Below, piece by piece: positions 16,056-23,459 of a DNA stretch of 31,255 bases. A program made the position numbers and the translations under genes. Under the pieces are notes generated by a model. The model searched no databases and was not told where the DNA came from. It saw only the letters and a list, made by a program, of their open reading frames with translations. The first letter of the stretch is position 1, and every line of letters starts with the position of its first letter. The DNA lies in contig JAEZKD010000155.1 in the NCBI GenBank assembly GCA_023415655.1, positions 1 through 31,255 on the forward strand. The letters are read 5' to 3'. This stretch comes from Bacillota bacterium. GTDB taxonomy: Bacteria; Bacillota; Clostridia; Lachnospirales; Lachnospiraceae.

Positions 16056-16862
16056 TCATTCCTCTTGAACTACCCATTGGTGAGTATTCTCATCAAATAC
16101 TGCATGATAAAATTCTCCAATCGCCTTATTCAAAAATTCAGCAGCACCTTGTTTTGCATTTTCATCATAATACATGGTGAACCTTGGATCATCCACATAC
16201 ATCTGTCCTATACCTAAATGAGCTTGAGGTGAGTACGCTCCAAAGAATCCTAACCATTCTTTATGAAGTCTTACAACTTGCATAGCTAATTCGCTGGATG
16301 GATCATTTGTTTTCATAGCTTCTATTAGTTTTTCATTCACTTCAATTCGTATTCTTTCACTTGCATTATATTGTTCTTTACTTAGGCTGGTAAACTTTTT
16401 ATTGCTTTCATTCACCTTTTCATCTCCATATTTATCTCTTATTTCTCTTCCATATTTCTCTTCATTCTTCTGTATTATATCTTTCTTAAAACCTTCGAAT
16501 TTTTCTATATCGGACATTTCTCCTCCTCCTTTTAATGATAATAATGTTTGATCTACATTCTTTAATAATTTTTCAAGCTGCTTTTGTTTCTCTAGCAAGT
16601 TCTTTTTATGCTCGTTTAGAGCCTCTACACAATCAAAACTTTTACTATTTACTATAGATTTTATTTTTTCGATGGGTAAATCAAGTTCTTTGTAAAAGAG
16701 TATTTGCTGAAGTAAATCAATTTCATTTTCTCCATAGATACGATATCCAGATGAGCTTAATCTTTTAGGTTTTAACAGTCCAATTTCATCATAATATCTT
16801 AGTGTTCTTGTACTAACCCCTGCTAACTTTGACAGATTATTAATTGTATAATCCATATTCAT
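16056..16862 (-). CDS. MerR-family regulator with TipA-like effector domain
   Basis: A 268-residue transcription factor. Residues 5-75 are a MerR winged helix (TINNLSKLAGVSTRTLRYYDEIGLLKP), followed by the dimerisation coiled coil (about 80-112). Residues 120-265 are a TipAS-like effector domain with the characteristic end FTMYYDENAKQGAAEFLNKAI. TipA proteins bind thiopeptide or other cyclic antibiotics and activate their own promoter. Two in-frame starts exist, 16862 and 16856, behind GGAGGTGAT; the second has better spacing. It sits upstream of the phosphonate cluster but is separated by 520 bases, so control of that cluster is possible but not shown. Confidence 0.9.
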   Translation of the reverse strand: MNMDYTINNLSKLAGVSTRTLRYYDEIGLLKPKRLSSSGYRIYGENEIDLLQQILFYKELDLPIEKIKSIVNSKSFDCVEALNEHKKNLLEKQKQLEKLLKNVDQTLLSLKGGGEMSDIEKFEGFKKDIIQKNEEKYGREIRDKYGDEKVNESNKKFTSLSKEQYNASERIRIEVNEKLIEAMKTNDPSSELAMQVVRLHKEWLGFFGAYSPQAHLGIGQMYVDDPRFTMYYDENAKQGAAEFLNKAIGEFYHAVFDENTHQWVVQEE

Positions 16863-16878
16863 ATCACCTCCTATTCTT

Positions 16879-16909
16879 AATATAAGCTTTTACGTAACGT
16901 TAATGTCAA
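16879..16909 (-). promoter_or_regulatory. MerR-type promoter with 19-bp spacer
   Basis: Minus strand TTGACA (16909-16904) and TATATT (16884-16879) are separated by exactly 19 bases instead of 17. The spacer contains the overlapping palindromes AACGTT and TTACGTAA. An overlong spacer over a dyad is the hallmark of promoters that MerR proteins twist into an active form. The start site would fall next to the ribosome site, so the leader is very short. Confidence 0.75.
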
Positions 16910-16940
16910 TAAGTTTTTTTAGAATATAAAGATAAATAAA

Positions 16941-16984
16941 AAAAGAGCGAGAAATCTCATGTTTATTATGATTTCTCACTCTTT
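16941..16984 (-). terminator. Terminator of the ABC transporter/MBL operon
   Basis: A stem pairs AAAAGAGCGAGAAATC on the left with GATTTCTCACTCTTTT on the right, with one C-A mismatch, around a short AT-rich loop. On the minus strand a run of seven T follows. A typical intrinsic terminator 37 bases beyond the stop at 17021. Confidence 0.8.
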
Positions 16985-17020
16985 TCGTTATGCTATTCAC
17001 AAATTTTATCCATTACATTT

Positions 17021-18127
17021 TTAGAATACTACTTGTTCCTTTGATTTTAGTTCTAAAAACTTAGTTTTATCTTGGGTAGGAAGCTCTTTACTACAATGCG
17101 TAAGAATTACTTTCAACCACTGATTCTTTTCATTCAGTCTTCGCGCTTCCTCTAAATTTTGATGAACACTATAAATAAGCAATTCAGCTTGCCCTTGCTT
17201 TATTAGTTGCGAAGCATAGGAATTTAAGTCTGTATGACCAGTAAAGAGAATCTTGCCTTCTTTATTTATCATCTTTTGAGCCAACAATTGATTATCTTCC
17301 GATTTTAATTGTGCATCAGCGATGAGAATTACGGTTGCACAATCAAAAGATTGTTCTGTCATCGTAGACACATTCTCGAAAACACCATCACTTGTAAGCC
17401 ATTCTTTCCACTGCTGAGTAGACTCTAAGCATTCTTTTAATACTGAATCAACTACAACATTCGTTCCATAATTGGAAGAAAATACGATTTGTAACAAATC
17501 AAGCGCTCTACCATTCTGTGGTACAGGAAGCAATAAAGGTTTTCCTTCTTGAAAAATTTTATTAATATACTGAATGAGTTTTTCTTTATTCTCTGATGCA
17601 GTTCCTATCTTAGTCCCATATGCACAATCTACGAAAGCTAAATCGACACAGACATCTCGTAGCTCATCACAGAAATAAGCTAAGCTATCTTCACAATAGT
17701 CTCCAGTAAATAAAATCTGTTTTCCCTGAAAGGTTATGATAAACCACAAACTTCCAACACAGTGGCCACTTCTACCATAGTTCACTTGAAGGTCCTTCTC
17801 GATTGTAACAGCTTTCTGCGTTGAGATATCTAATAATACATAATCCTTTGGTTTTTGTGGCATTTGCTCATAAGTTTCTTTGGATAAATATACTATTCCC
17901 TCAAAGCCTTGCTCATATAACCATTCCAGGCTTCCGACATGATCTTTATGAGAATGTGTCAAAAAGACATAACGAAGCTTTATAATCTGTTCCTTTGATA
18001 AATATGGGTTTGGTTCTTCACTTCCTTGGAGTGTTCCGCAATCCACTAATAAAGAATACTCGTTTCCTTCTAAGAGAAAACTATTTCTACCATGTTCACA
18101 GCATCCACCTGCGATATATGCTTTCAT
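17021..18127 (-). CDS. Metallo-beta-lactamase-fold hydrolase, beta-CASP-like
   Basis: A 368-residue MBL protein. The metal motif is HSHKDH (58-63), the next His is in SGHCVGS (near 120-126), the bridging Asp is in TGDYCED (near 141-147), and the last His in LTHCSKE near the C-terminus. The middle has VDCAYGTKIG and LLLPVPQNGRALDLL, resembling the ESTYG and P-x-GR-x-QELL motifs of beta-CASP nucleic-acid hydrolases. The E-S-T of the first is replaced by D-C-A. It is translationally coupled (TAATG) to a transporter permease, which is unusual for an RNase. Either it acts on the imported compound, for example as a phosphodiesterase, or it is a beta-CASP relative recruited to a new job. Fold sure, substrate unknown. 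Confidence 0.82.
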   Translation of the reverse strand: MKAYIAGGCCEHGRNSFLLEGNEYSLLVDCGTLQGSEEPNPYLSKEQIIKLRYVFLTHSHKDHVGSLEWLYEQGFEGIVYLSKETYEQMPQKPKDYVLLDISTQKAVTIEKDLQVNYGRSGHCVGSLWFIITFQGKQILFTGDYCEDSLAYFCDELRDVCVDLAFVDCAYGTKIGTASENKEKLIQYINKIFQEGKPLLLPVPQNGRALDLLQIVFSSNYGTNVVVDSVLKECLESTQQWKEWLTSDGVFENVSTMTEQSFDCATVILIADAQLKSEDNQLLAQKMINKEGKILFTGHTDLNSYASQLIKQGQAELLIYSVHQNLEEARRLNEKNQWLKVILTHCSKELPTQDKTKFLELKSKEQVVF

Positions 18128-19788
18128 TATGATTTCTTCTTTCTATTCGTTGCATAATTTAAGATGATGAGTAACGTCGTTGACACCAACACACAAACCA
18201 TTGCCATAGCCATACCGACCGAAGCACTTCCCTGTTCGAATTCTTTTACAATAAACGTAGATACCATCTGAACATTCGGTGGAGAAATTAAGCTAGCACC
18301 AACTAATTCACGAAATACAATGATAAAAATCATCATCCAACCATATAGTACACCTTGCATAATGAGTGGAAGTGTGATTTTTCGGAAGATATACATCTTA
18401 TTTGCACCACATACTTTTCCTGCTTGGATTAAGTTATCACCCATCTGCATGAAAGCAGAAGATACATATTGGATCGTATATGGTAAGAACATCACTACAT
18501 ATGCTAATATCATAAAACCTATCGTATTGTATAGAGGAATTACATTGTAAATCTTATTCCAGAACAACATTAAACCAATAACTAATACAATATTCGGAAT
18601 CATCTCTGGCAATAAAGATTCCATTTCAATAATTTTTTTCCATCGTTTTGCTTTTCGAATCGTTACAACGATTAAGGTACCAATCACACTTGCGATGGTA
18701 GCTACTAGAACACCCAATAATGTACTTGTAAGTAACGCTTGGATTCCTTTTCCATTGGCAGTAAACAGATCCACATAATGTTGAAGTGTAAAGTTTCCTG
18801 AAGCCAAACCATAACCTCTTACCTTAATCAAAGAGGTTACAATGACTGAGAAATAAGGAATACCAATTGCGATGATAATAATAAGTGCAATATAGATTCC
18901 ACCTAACAGCTTTGTACTTCTTTTGATTTCGTATTTGCTACGTTTTTGTCCTTTTCCACTCACAAGGTTATATGTGTTTTTTGCTGTAATATAGTTTTGT
19001 ACATACCACATAATCAAACAAATCGTTACGAGTACGGAAGACAAGCCCGCTGCTTTACCAAAATCAATCGGCGTTGTTGTTGCGTATCGATGAATATCTG
19101 TTGTAAATACATAAAAACCAATTCGTTTTCCTAACGTGGCTGGTGTACCGTACTCAGAAAGTGTTTTAACAAAGACCAACAGCATAGCGATGGCATAGTT
19201 TCCAGTCAGAAGCGGCATCATGATTTTTCTCATTCGATACCAAAAACCAGCTCCACTTACCGCTCCACTTTCTTCTAAATTAATTCCAATATTTAAAATT
19301 GCATTCTTCAGTATGGTTGTCATAAATGGGAAGACATGCATACTCATAACAAATACTAGACCAGCAAGAGAAAAGAATTCTTCTGAGATACTTCCGGTCC
19401 ACGGAAATAACTGCTGGAACAATCCTCTTTTTTGCATGAATAAGATCCACCCCATCGATGCAATGTAGGGTGGTGTCATAAATGGAATCATTAAAACAAT
19501 ATCCAACCATTTTTTATTTCCATATTTAGTTCTTGCTAATAAAAATGCCAAAGGTGTTGCAATTATGGTTGAAACAATTACTACAAGAACACCTAATAAC
19601 AATGAGTTCTTTATCGTTTCTAAATTACTATCATTTCCAATTGTCTGTATCGCATTCGAAAAGTCAAGGCGGCCATCCACGATGACTGTCTCTGAGAATA
19701 CAGTGAGAATTGGAACAATAATGAAGCAAAACAATGCAAATGCAATTACTGCATATACAAATGTCTTATTTCTCTTATTACTTCCCAT
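18127..19788 (-). CDS. Fused two-domain ABC transporter permease (iron/AEP/polyamine type)
   Basis: A 553-residue integral membrane protein with about twelve helices, the product of two fused permease domains. Each half carries an EAA loop: EESGAVSGAGFWYRMRKIMM in the first and IQAGKVCGANKMYIFRKITL in the second. Fused permeases of this size are known in the Fe(III) FbpB/SfuB family and in the putative 2-aminoethylphosphonate PhnU2 family. It is the third gene of the operon, 15 bases after the binding-protein gene. It forms the channel for the ATPase and lipoprotein encoded upstream. Confidence 0.9.
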   Translation of the reverse strand: MGSNKRNKTFVYAVIAFALFCFIIVPILTVFSETVIVDGRLDFSNAIQTIGNDSNLETIKNSLLLGVLVVIVSTIIATPLAFLLARTKYGNKKWLDIVLMIPFMTPPYIASMGWILFMQKRGLFQQLFPWTGSISEEFFSLAGLVFVMSMHVFPFMTTILKNAILNIGINLEESGAVSGAGFWYRMRKIMMPLLTGNYAIAMLLVFVKTLSEYGTPATLGKRIGFYVFTTDIHRYATTTPIDFGKAAGLSSVLVTICLIMWYVQNYITAKNTYNLVSGKGQKRSKYEIKRSTKLLGGIYIALIIIIAIGIPYFSVIVTSLIKVRGYGLASGNFTLQHYVDLFTANGKGIQALLTSTLLGVLVATIASVIGTLIVVTIRKAKRWKKIIEMESLLPEMIPNIVLVIGLMLFWNKIYNVIPLYNTIGFMILAYVVMFLPYTIQYVSSAFMQMGDNLIQAGKVCGANKMYIFRKITLPLIMQGVLYGWMMIFIIVFRELVGASLISPPNVQMVSTFIVKEFEQGSASVGMAMAMVCVLVSTTLLIILNYATNRKKKS

Positions 19789-19803
19789 ATCCTATATCCC
19801 TCG

Positions 19804-20802
19804 CTATTGTGAACAAATCTCATTAAACTTTGATGCGATATCAGAAGACGTTGTAACAATATGATCCCAATTAATATTTGGAAGTACTGGTATATCGCTT
19901 ACATTCGTTCTATTTTCACAGGTAATATCAGAACGACCAGGTAACAGGTATGTATCTGCTACCATTTGCTGAGCTTCGTCTGATAATAAATAGTCAACGA
20001 AAGCTTTTGCATTCTCAACATTCTTACTTGTTTTTAAGATCATAGCTGGGCGAGGATTGATGACAGTTCCTGATTCTGGATAATAAAAATCAATTGGTTC
20101 CCCTTTTTCCATACTAGTGTAAGCATTGTAGTCTACACCTGCCACAAGAATTTCTTTTTCACCTGTAATCACAGATTCTAAAGCTGCTTTATTAGTTCCT
20201 GCTACTGTAAGACCATTTTTACTCATTTCTTCCCAAGTCGTCCAATCATTCTTAGTAGAATCCATATATCCAGCAATGAAATCTTTATAAGAACCGGACT
20301 TTTCTGGATCTGGAACCGTTAATTTATCCTTGTACTCACTACTAGCAAGTTCAGACCAGTCAGCATCTAATTGATCAATGTACATTGTGTTATAGATGAC
20401 ACCGACCGCAGAAGCACTTGTTCCAAATAACATATTATCCTCGTCTTTCCAACCTTCGTATAATTTGTCCGCATATTCTGGTTCATAGCTAAGAAGTTTA
20501 TCCTGTTCCTTCATCGCAAGTCCATCCGCCCAAGATGCAAGTACTACAACATCCGCGATTGGATTATCTTTTTCTGCTTCGAGTCTCGCTTGAATCTCAC
20601 CTGTCGTTCCTTCAAACAATTCTACCTTGATTCCTGTTTTTGCTTCAAAGCCTTTTACATATTTTTCATTTAAGGCGGTTGGGCTTGGCATATAGACAAC
20701 TACTTTACCATTGGAGGCTGTTTGTTCTTTACTACCACAACCTGTAAGTGCCATACATACCATGGTAAGAGATAACATAGCTGCAACTAATTTCTTTTTC
20801 AT
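19804..20802 (-). CDS. ABC transporter substrate-binding lipoprotein (FbpA/PhnS-like)
   Basis: A 332-residue extracellular lipoprotein. Signal peptide MKKKLVAAMLSLTMVCM leads to the lipobox ALTGC with Cys22 as the lipidated residue. The mature part follows the class of binding proteins used for ferric iron, 2-aminoethylphosphonate, thiamine and similar small anions: KVVVYMPSPTALNEKYVKGF, the central GVIYNTMYI, and INPRPAMILKTSKNVENAKAFVDYLLS near the end. I do not see a clear adjacent Tyr pair of the kind that binds iron in FbpA, which mildly favours a non-iron ligand. Spacing of 17 bases to the ATPase gene indicates one operon. Confidence 0.88.
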   Translation of the reverse strand: MKKKLVAAMLSLTMVCMALTGCGSKEQTASNGKVVVYMPSPTALNEKYVKGFEAKTGIKVELFEGTTGEIQARLEAEKDNPIADVVVLASWADGLAMKEQDKLLSYEPEYADKLYEGWKDEDNMLFGTSASAVGVIYNTMYIDQLDADWSELASSEYKDKLTVPDPEKSGSYKDFIAGYMDSTKNDWTTWEEMSKNGLTVAGTNKAALESVITGEKEILVAGVDYNAYTSMEKGEPIDFYYPESGTVINPRPAMILKTSKNVENAKAFVDYLLSDEAQQMVADTYLLPGRSDITCENRTNVSDIPVLPNINWDHIVTTSSDIASKFNEICSQ

Positions 20803-20819
20803 CTTTCTTATCCTCTTTC

Positions 20820-21773
20820 CTAAACTGTAATGATATCGTTTTCTTCAATGTAAATCGATAATTCTTCACCTGTTTTATATTTTTTATGCGTTTCAAGAGA
20901 CCATTTTTTGCCCTCATACATAACATCTAATAGATATCCATTCCCTAGGAACTGAATATTTTCAACCTTAACCTGAAACTCCATAGCGTTTGGAAATTTA
21001 TCAAAACTTACTGCCTCTGGTCGAAACATCTTATTTTCTGTAATCCAATTAGATTTTCCAACAAATTTTGCAACGGTTAAAGTCTTTGGATGATGATAGA
21101 TCTCTTCAGGAGTTCCCTGCTGCTCAATGGAACCTCGTTTAAATACGATAATATCATCACTCATACTCATCGCTTCCATCTGATCATGAGTAACAAAAAC
21201 ACCTGTTACACCAAACTGCTCCGTAAGACGTTTAATTTCAACTCTCATATCGTCACGCAAAATGGCATCTAGTGCTGATAAAGGCTCATCAAAAAGAATA
21301 CAATCTGGATTTGTTACAATTGCTCTTGCAAATCCAACTCTTTGCTGCTGTCCACCCGAAAGCTGACTTGGATATCTGTCTTTAAAATCACCAAGCTGTA
21401 CTGCATTCAATGCATCTAGTACCTTCTTTTCCAAGTCTTTCGTTTCTTTTCTTGCTCTTAACCCGAAGGCTACGTTTTCAAATACCGTCATATGTGGCCA
21501 AAGAGCAAAGTCCTGGAATACAAAACCTAAATTTCTCTTTTCCGGTGGAACTTCAATCTTTCTTTCACTTGAGAATATACAAGTGTCATCGAACCAAATC
21601 TCTCCAGAATCTGGTTTTTCTAGACCAGCAATCATTCGAAGTATCGTTGTCTTTCCACATCCTGATGGACCTAGAAGTGTAGTAAAACTTCTACCCTCAA
21701 TTTGAAAGTTCATATTGGATATTGCAAAAGAGTCCCCAAATTTTTTGCAAACATCTTTAAATCTAATTACCAT
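20820..21773 (-). CDS. ABC transporter ATP-binding protein
   Basis: A 317-residue ATPase of the Fe/spermidine/AEP importer class. Walker A GPSGCGKTT at 35-43, Q-loop in FVFQDFA near 84-90, signature LSGGQQQR at 138-145, Walker B/D-loop FDEPLSALD at 161-169 and the switch His in VTHD near 194-197. About 90 residues follow the nucleotide domain, a short TOBE-like regulatory end. It is the first gene of the four-gene operon, with a GAAAGGA ribosome site. Confidence 0.94.
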   Translation of the reverse strand: MVIRFKDVCKKFGDSFAISNMNFQIEGRSFTTLLGPSGCGKTTILRMIAGLEKPDSGEIWFDDTCIFSSERKIEVPPEKRNLGFVFQDFALWPHMTVFENVAFGLRARKETKDLEKKVLDALNAVQLGDFKDRYPSQLSGGQQQRVGFARAIVTNPDCILFDEPLSALDAILRDDMRVEIKRLTEQFGVTGVFVTHDQMEAMSMSDDIIVFKRGSIEQQGTPEEIYHHPKTLTVAKFVGKSNWITENKMFRPEAVSFDKFPNAMEFQVKVENIQFLGNGYLLDVMYEGKKWSLETHKKYKTGEELSIYIEENDIITV

Positions 21774-22168
21774 TATCTTTTCCTTTCGTGTCTTTCCATT
21801 GCATCAACTTCTAATTAAATCGTAAGTTACTTTATCATGGTTTAGTAAAGTCTATGTAAAAAATGTTTAAAAGTTATGTATAATTTTAAAAAATAAGTCT
21901 ATAATAAGTAATTTCTTTCAATTCTATATTTTTACATGATTAAATAGATAAAATGAACGATTATCAAAGAAAATGTGAATATTTAGAACATAAAAATAGC
22001 TATCACTTACTTCCTTTTTGGTACCTATGAGATAACATACTTTGTACTTAATGTGTCTAAGTCACAATATATGGAATCACATTTACCTCATGAAAGACTG
22101 CGATAGCCTTAGTAATACTAGATCAATATTTAGTTTTTTCATTAAGCGTAATATGTACGAATACGTAA
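21774..22168. other. Intergenic region upstream of the ABC/MBL operon
   Basis: About 395 bases with no gene. It must hold the ABC operon promoter and the 3' end of the DUF1622 transcript. I could not pick out a convincing -35/-10 pair or a strong terminator by eye. A stretch at 21841 resembles one arm of the 53-bp repeat but has no partner arm. Confidence 0.4.
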
Positions 22169-22486
22169 TCAAGCGTGCTTTTCTTCGTTTTTAATCTCCC
22201 AGTGAATTAACAATGTTAATGCTGCTCTTAGTACAATAATTGCTCCAACAATCATAATCTCATTGAAATCTTGGGCAATTACAGTTCGTAAAATCTCACT
22301 TCCCAATTTAAATTCTAATCCCATTGCCATTCCTTTAGCAAGTTGTAACCTTGTACAAGGTTTTCGCTTTAAATAATTAATAGCACCCATAATTCCAGCG
22401 CTCACTAAGACAGCGACTCCAATAAATTCAAACATTAAAATAGATATCTCTACGATATCTTCCAATAAACCATTTATAACCGACAT
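22169..22486 (-). CDS. DUF1622 family small membrane protein
   Basis: A 105-residue inner-membrane protein with three predicted helices: residues about 14-36 (ISILMFEFIGVAVLVSAGI), a middle amphipathic segment with the conserved RLQLAKGMAMGLEFKLGSEILRT, and about 78-96 (IMIVGAIIVLRAALTLLIHW). The family is widespread and uncharacterised. It has a good promoter (22530-22557) overlaid by a dyad operator, so it is likely regulated alone. AGGAGG site, spaced slightly long from the ATG. Confidence 0.87.
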   Translation of the reverse strand: MSVINGLLEDIVEISILMFEFIGVAVLVSAGIMGAINYLKRKPCTRLQLAKGMAMGLEFKLGSEILRTVIAQDFNEIMIVGAIIVLRAALTLLIHWEIKNEEKHA

Positions 22487-22529
22487 TATTAATTATTCCT
22501 CCTACTCATTTGTCGACATTGTCAAGTAT

Positions 22530-22557
22530 ATTGTAACTTATTTATCAATAAAGTCAA
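22530..22557 (-). promoter_or_regulatory. Promoter of the DUF1622 gene
   Basis: Minus strand TTGACT (22557-22552), a 16-base spacer and TACAAT (22535-22530), each box five of six to consensus. The predicted start is near 22523, leaving a leader of about 37 bases to the ATG. Confidence 0.6.
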
Positions 22558-22585
22558 CCTTCTATTGATATTATTCTATCAATAG
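22543..22585. promoter_or_regulatory. Operator-like dyad plus third half-site at the DUF1622 promoter
   Basis: CTATTGATA (22562-22570) and TATCAATAG (22577-22585) form a perfect 9-6-9 inverted repeat just upstream of the -35. A third TATCAATA lies at 22543-22550 within the -35/-10 spacer. Three half-sites with this spacing suggest a binding site for an unknown dimeric regulator. Confidence 0.5.
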
Positions 22586-22879
22586 CTTCCACAAAGTAAC
22601 ATTTTAACAAATTTTACACACAGAAACTATATTTTAAAACAGATTACATACCAAAATCAACTTTCTACAATATTGAATCCATCTTCATTCAGCATATTCT
22701 GAACTATTATCTGAGCAACTAAGAAATCACTAAAACTCTTCATAATCTTAATGTTCATGGAATTGCAATATGTAATCTCAATGTAATAATAGCATTAACT
22801 TTATGGTTTACCATACTAAAACTAATATATTAACTTTGCTAATTGCAATACTATGAAGGAATCAGAAAGGAGATTTATT

Positions 22880-23065
22880 ATGTCAGATCCAAGAAATCCT
22901 AAAGCTGTGCCTACGAAATTATCTAGATCCATTCATAATAATGAATATGGCAATGTTCCGGTAGAAGATAATTATGATGACGGAGATATCCCAGAAATTG
23001 ATCTTCCAATGAACACAGAATATCAATTGCATAACCAAGCGTTGAAAGATATGTTTCGATTATAA
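22880..23065 (+). CDS. Small hydrophilic protein, possibly sporulation-linked
   Basis: A 61-residue protein starting MSDPRNPKAVPTKL. This ATG is preferred because AGAAAGGAG lies seven bases upstream; an in-frame ATG at 22853 has no ribosome site. It is soluble and acidic in the middle (EDNYDDGDIPEID), with no Cys, no membrane segment and no recognised family. It is one of only a few plus-strand genes in the window. Upstream CATACTA (22812-22818) matches the -10 of the forespore sigma factor G consensus known from Bacillus, though the -35 is poor. A spore-packaged protein is a reasonable but unproven idea. Confidence 0.6.
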   Translation: MSDPRNPKAVPTKLSRSIHNNEYGNVPVEDNYDDGDIPEIDLPMNTEYQLHNQALKDMFRL

Positions 23066-23175
23066 ATCAAATCGTTAAACATGTCAGACCCTTAGAATGC
23101 TTTTATGATTCTTATTCCCAATCTATCTCATAAAACTGATGACTTTGCTCATACTAGATGTAAGAAAGGATGTGC

Positions 23176-23349
23176 ATGATGAAACAACAAAATATGAATC
23201 AATCGTATCGTAATTCTGATCAAGAGAGTTCAAAACAGCAAAACAACTATAACAATAGTACCAATTGTAGTAACAACGGTTCTGTCGAACCTCTTCCAGA
23301 GTCCTCTCGACCAAGACGCGATGGTCCTGGCGGTGAAGATGCCAAATAA
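23176..23349 (+). CDS. Small Asn/Gln/Ser-rich protein with C-terminal RRDGPGG
   Basis: A 57-residue frame starting MMKQQNMNQSYRN behind AGAAAGGA; the next codon is also ATG. The body is very rich in Asn, Gln and Ser with a single Cys, and ends EPLPESSRPRRDGPGGEDAK. The C-terminal DGPGG block looks conserved-like and is unlike random sequence. A terminator follows closely (23365-23415), which supports a real gene. A second CATACTA box lies at 23150-23156, 20 bases before the initiation region. It may be a spore protein or the precursor of a small peptide; no modification enzyme is nearby, so the spore idea is preferred. Confidence 0.55.
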   Translation: MMKQQNMNQSYRNSDQESSKQQNNYNNSTNCSNNGSVEPLPESSRPRRDGPGGEDAK

Positions 23350-23364
23350 ACCTTAATATATGAT

Positions 23365-23415
23365 AAGGAGTAAGTTCAAGACATAGGATTATGTTTTGTT
23401 CTTGCTCCTTTTTTT
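23365..23415 (+). terminator. Terminator after the small genes
   Basis: AAGGAG (23365-23370) pairs with CTCCTT at the far side, continuing to a 15-bp stem with one G-T pair and a two-base internal loop, then a run of seven T. Strong intrinsic terminator for the plus-strand small genes. Confidence 0.75.
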
Positions 23416-23459
23416 AAGTGAGATACCACTTTTGTATCCAACATACTTTTTATCCTTTA

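Larger units (their letters stand above)
22487..22879. other. Divergent intergenic region between DUF1622 and the small plus-strand genes
   Basis: Contains the DUF1622 promoter and dyad on the left, and on the right a forespore-type -10 (CATACTA, 22812-22818) for the small gene at 22880. A second, vegetative-like candidate exists there (TTGCAA at 22763, AATAAT 16 bases on). No other gene seen. Confidence 0.45.

Noticed and set aside
19280..19510. Minus-strand frame of 76 codons inside the fused permease gene
   Set aside because: Out-of-frame shadow within a conserved permease; no independent support.
21836..21852. Sequence resembling one arm of the 53-bp repeat
   Set aside because: Two mismatches in the arm and no facing second arm; too short to call a third copy.
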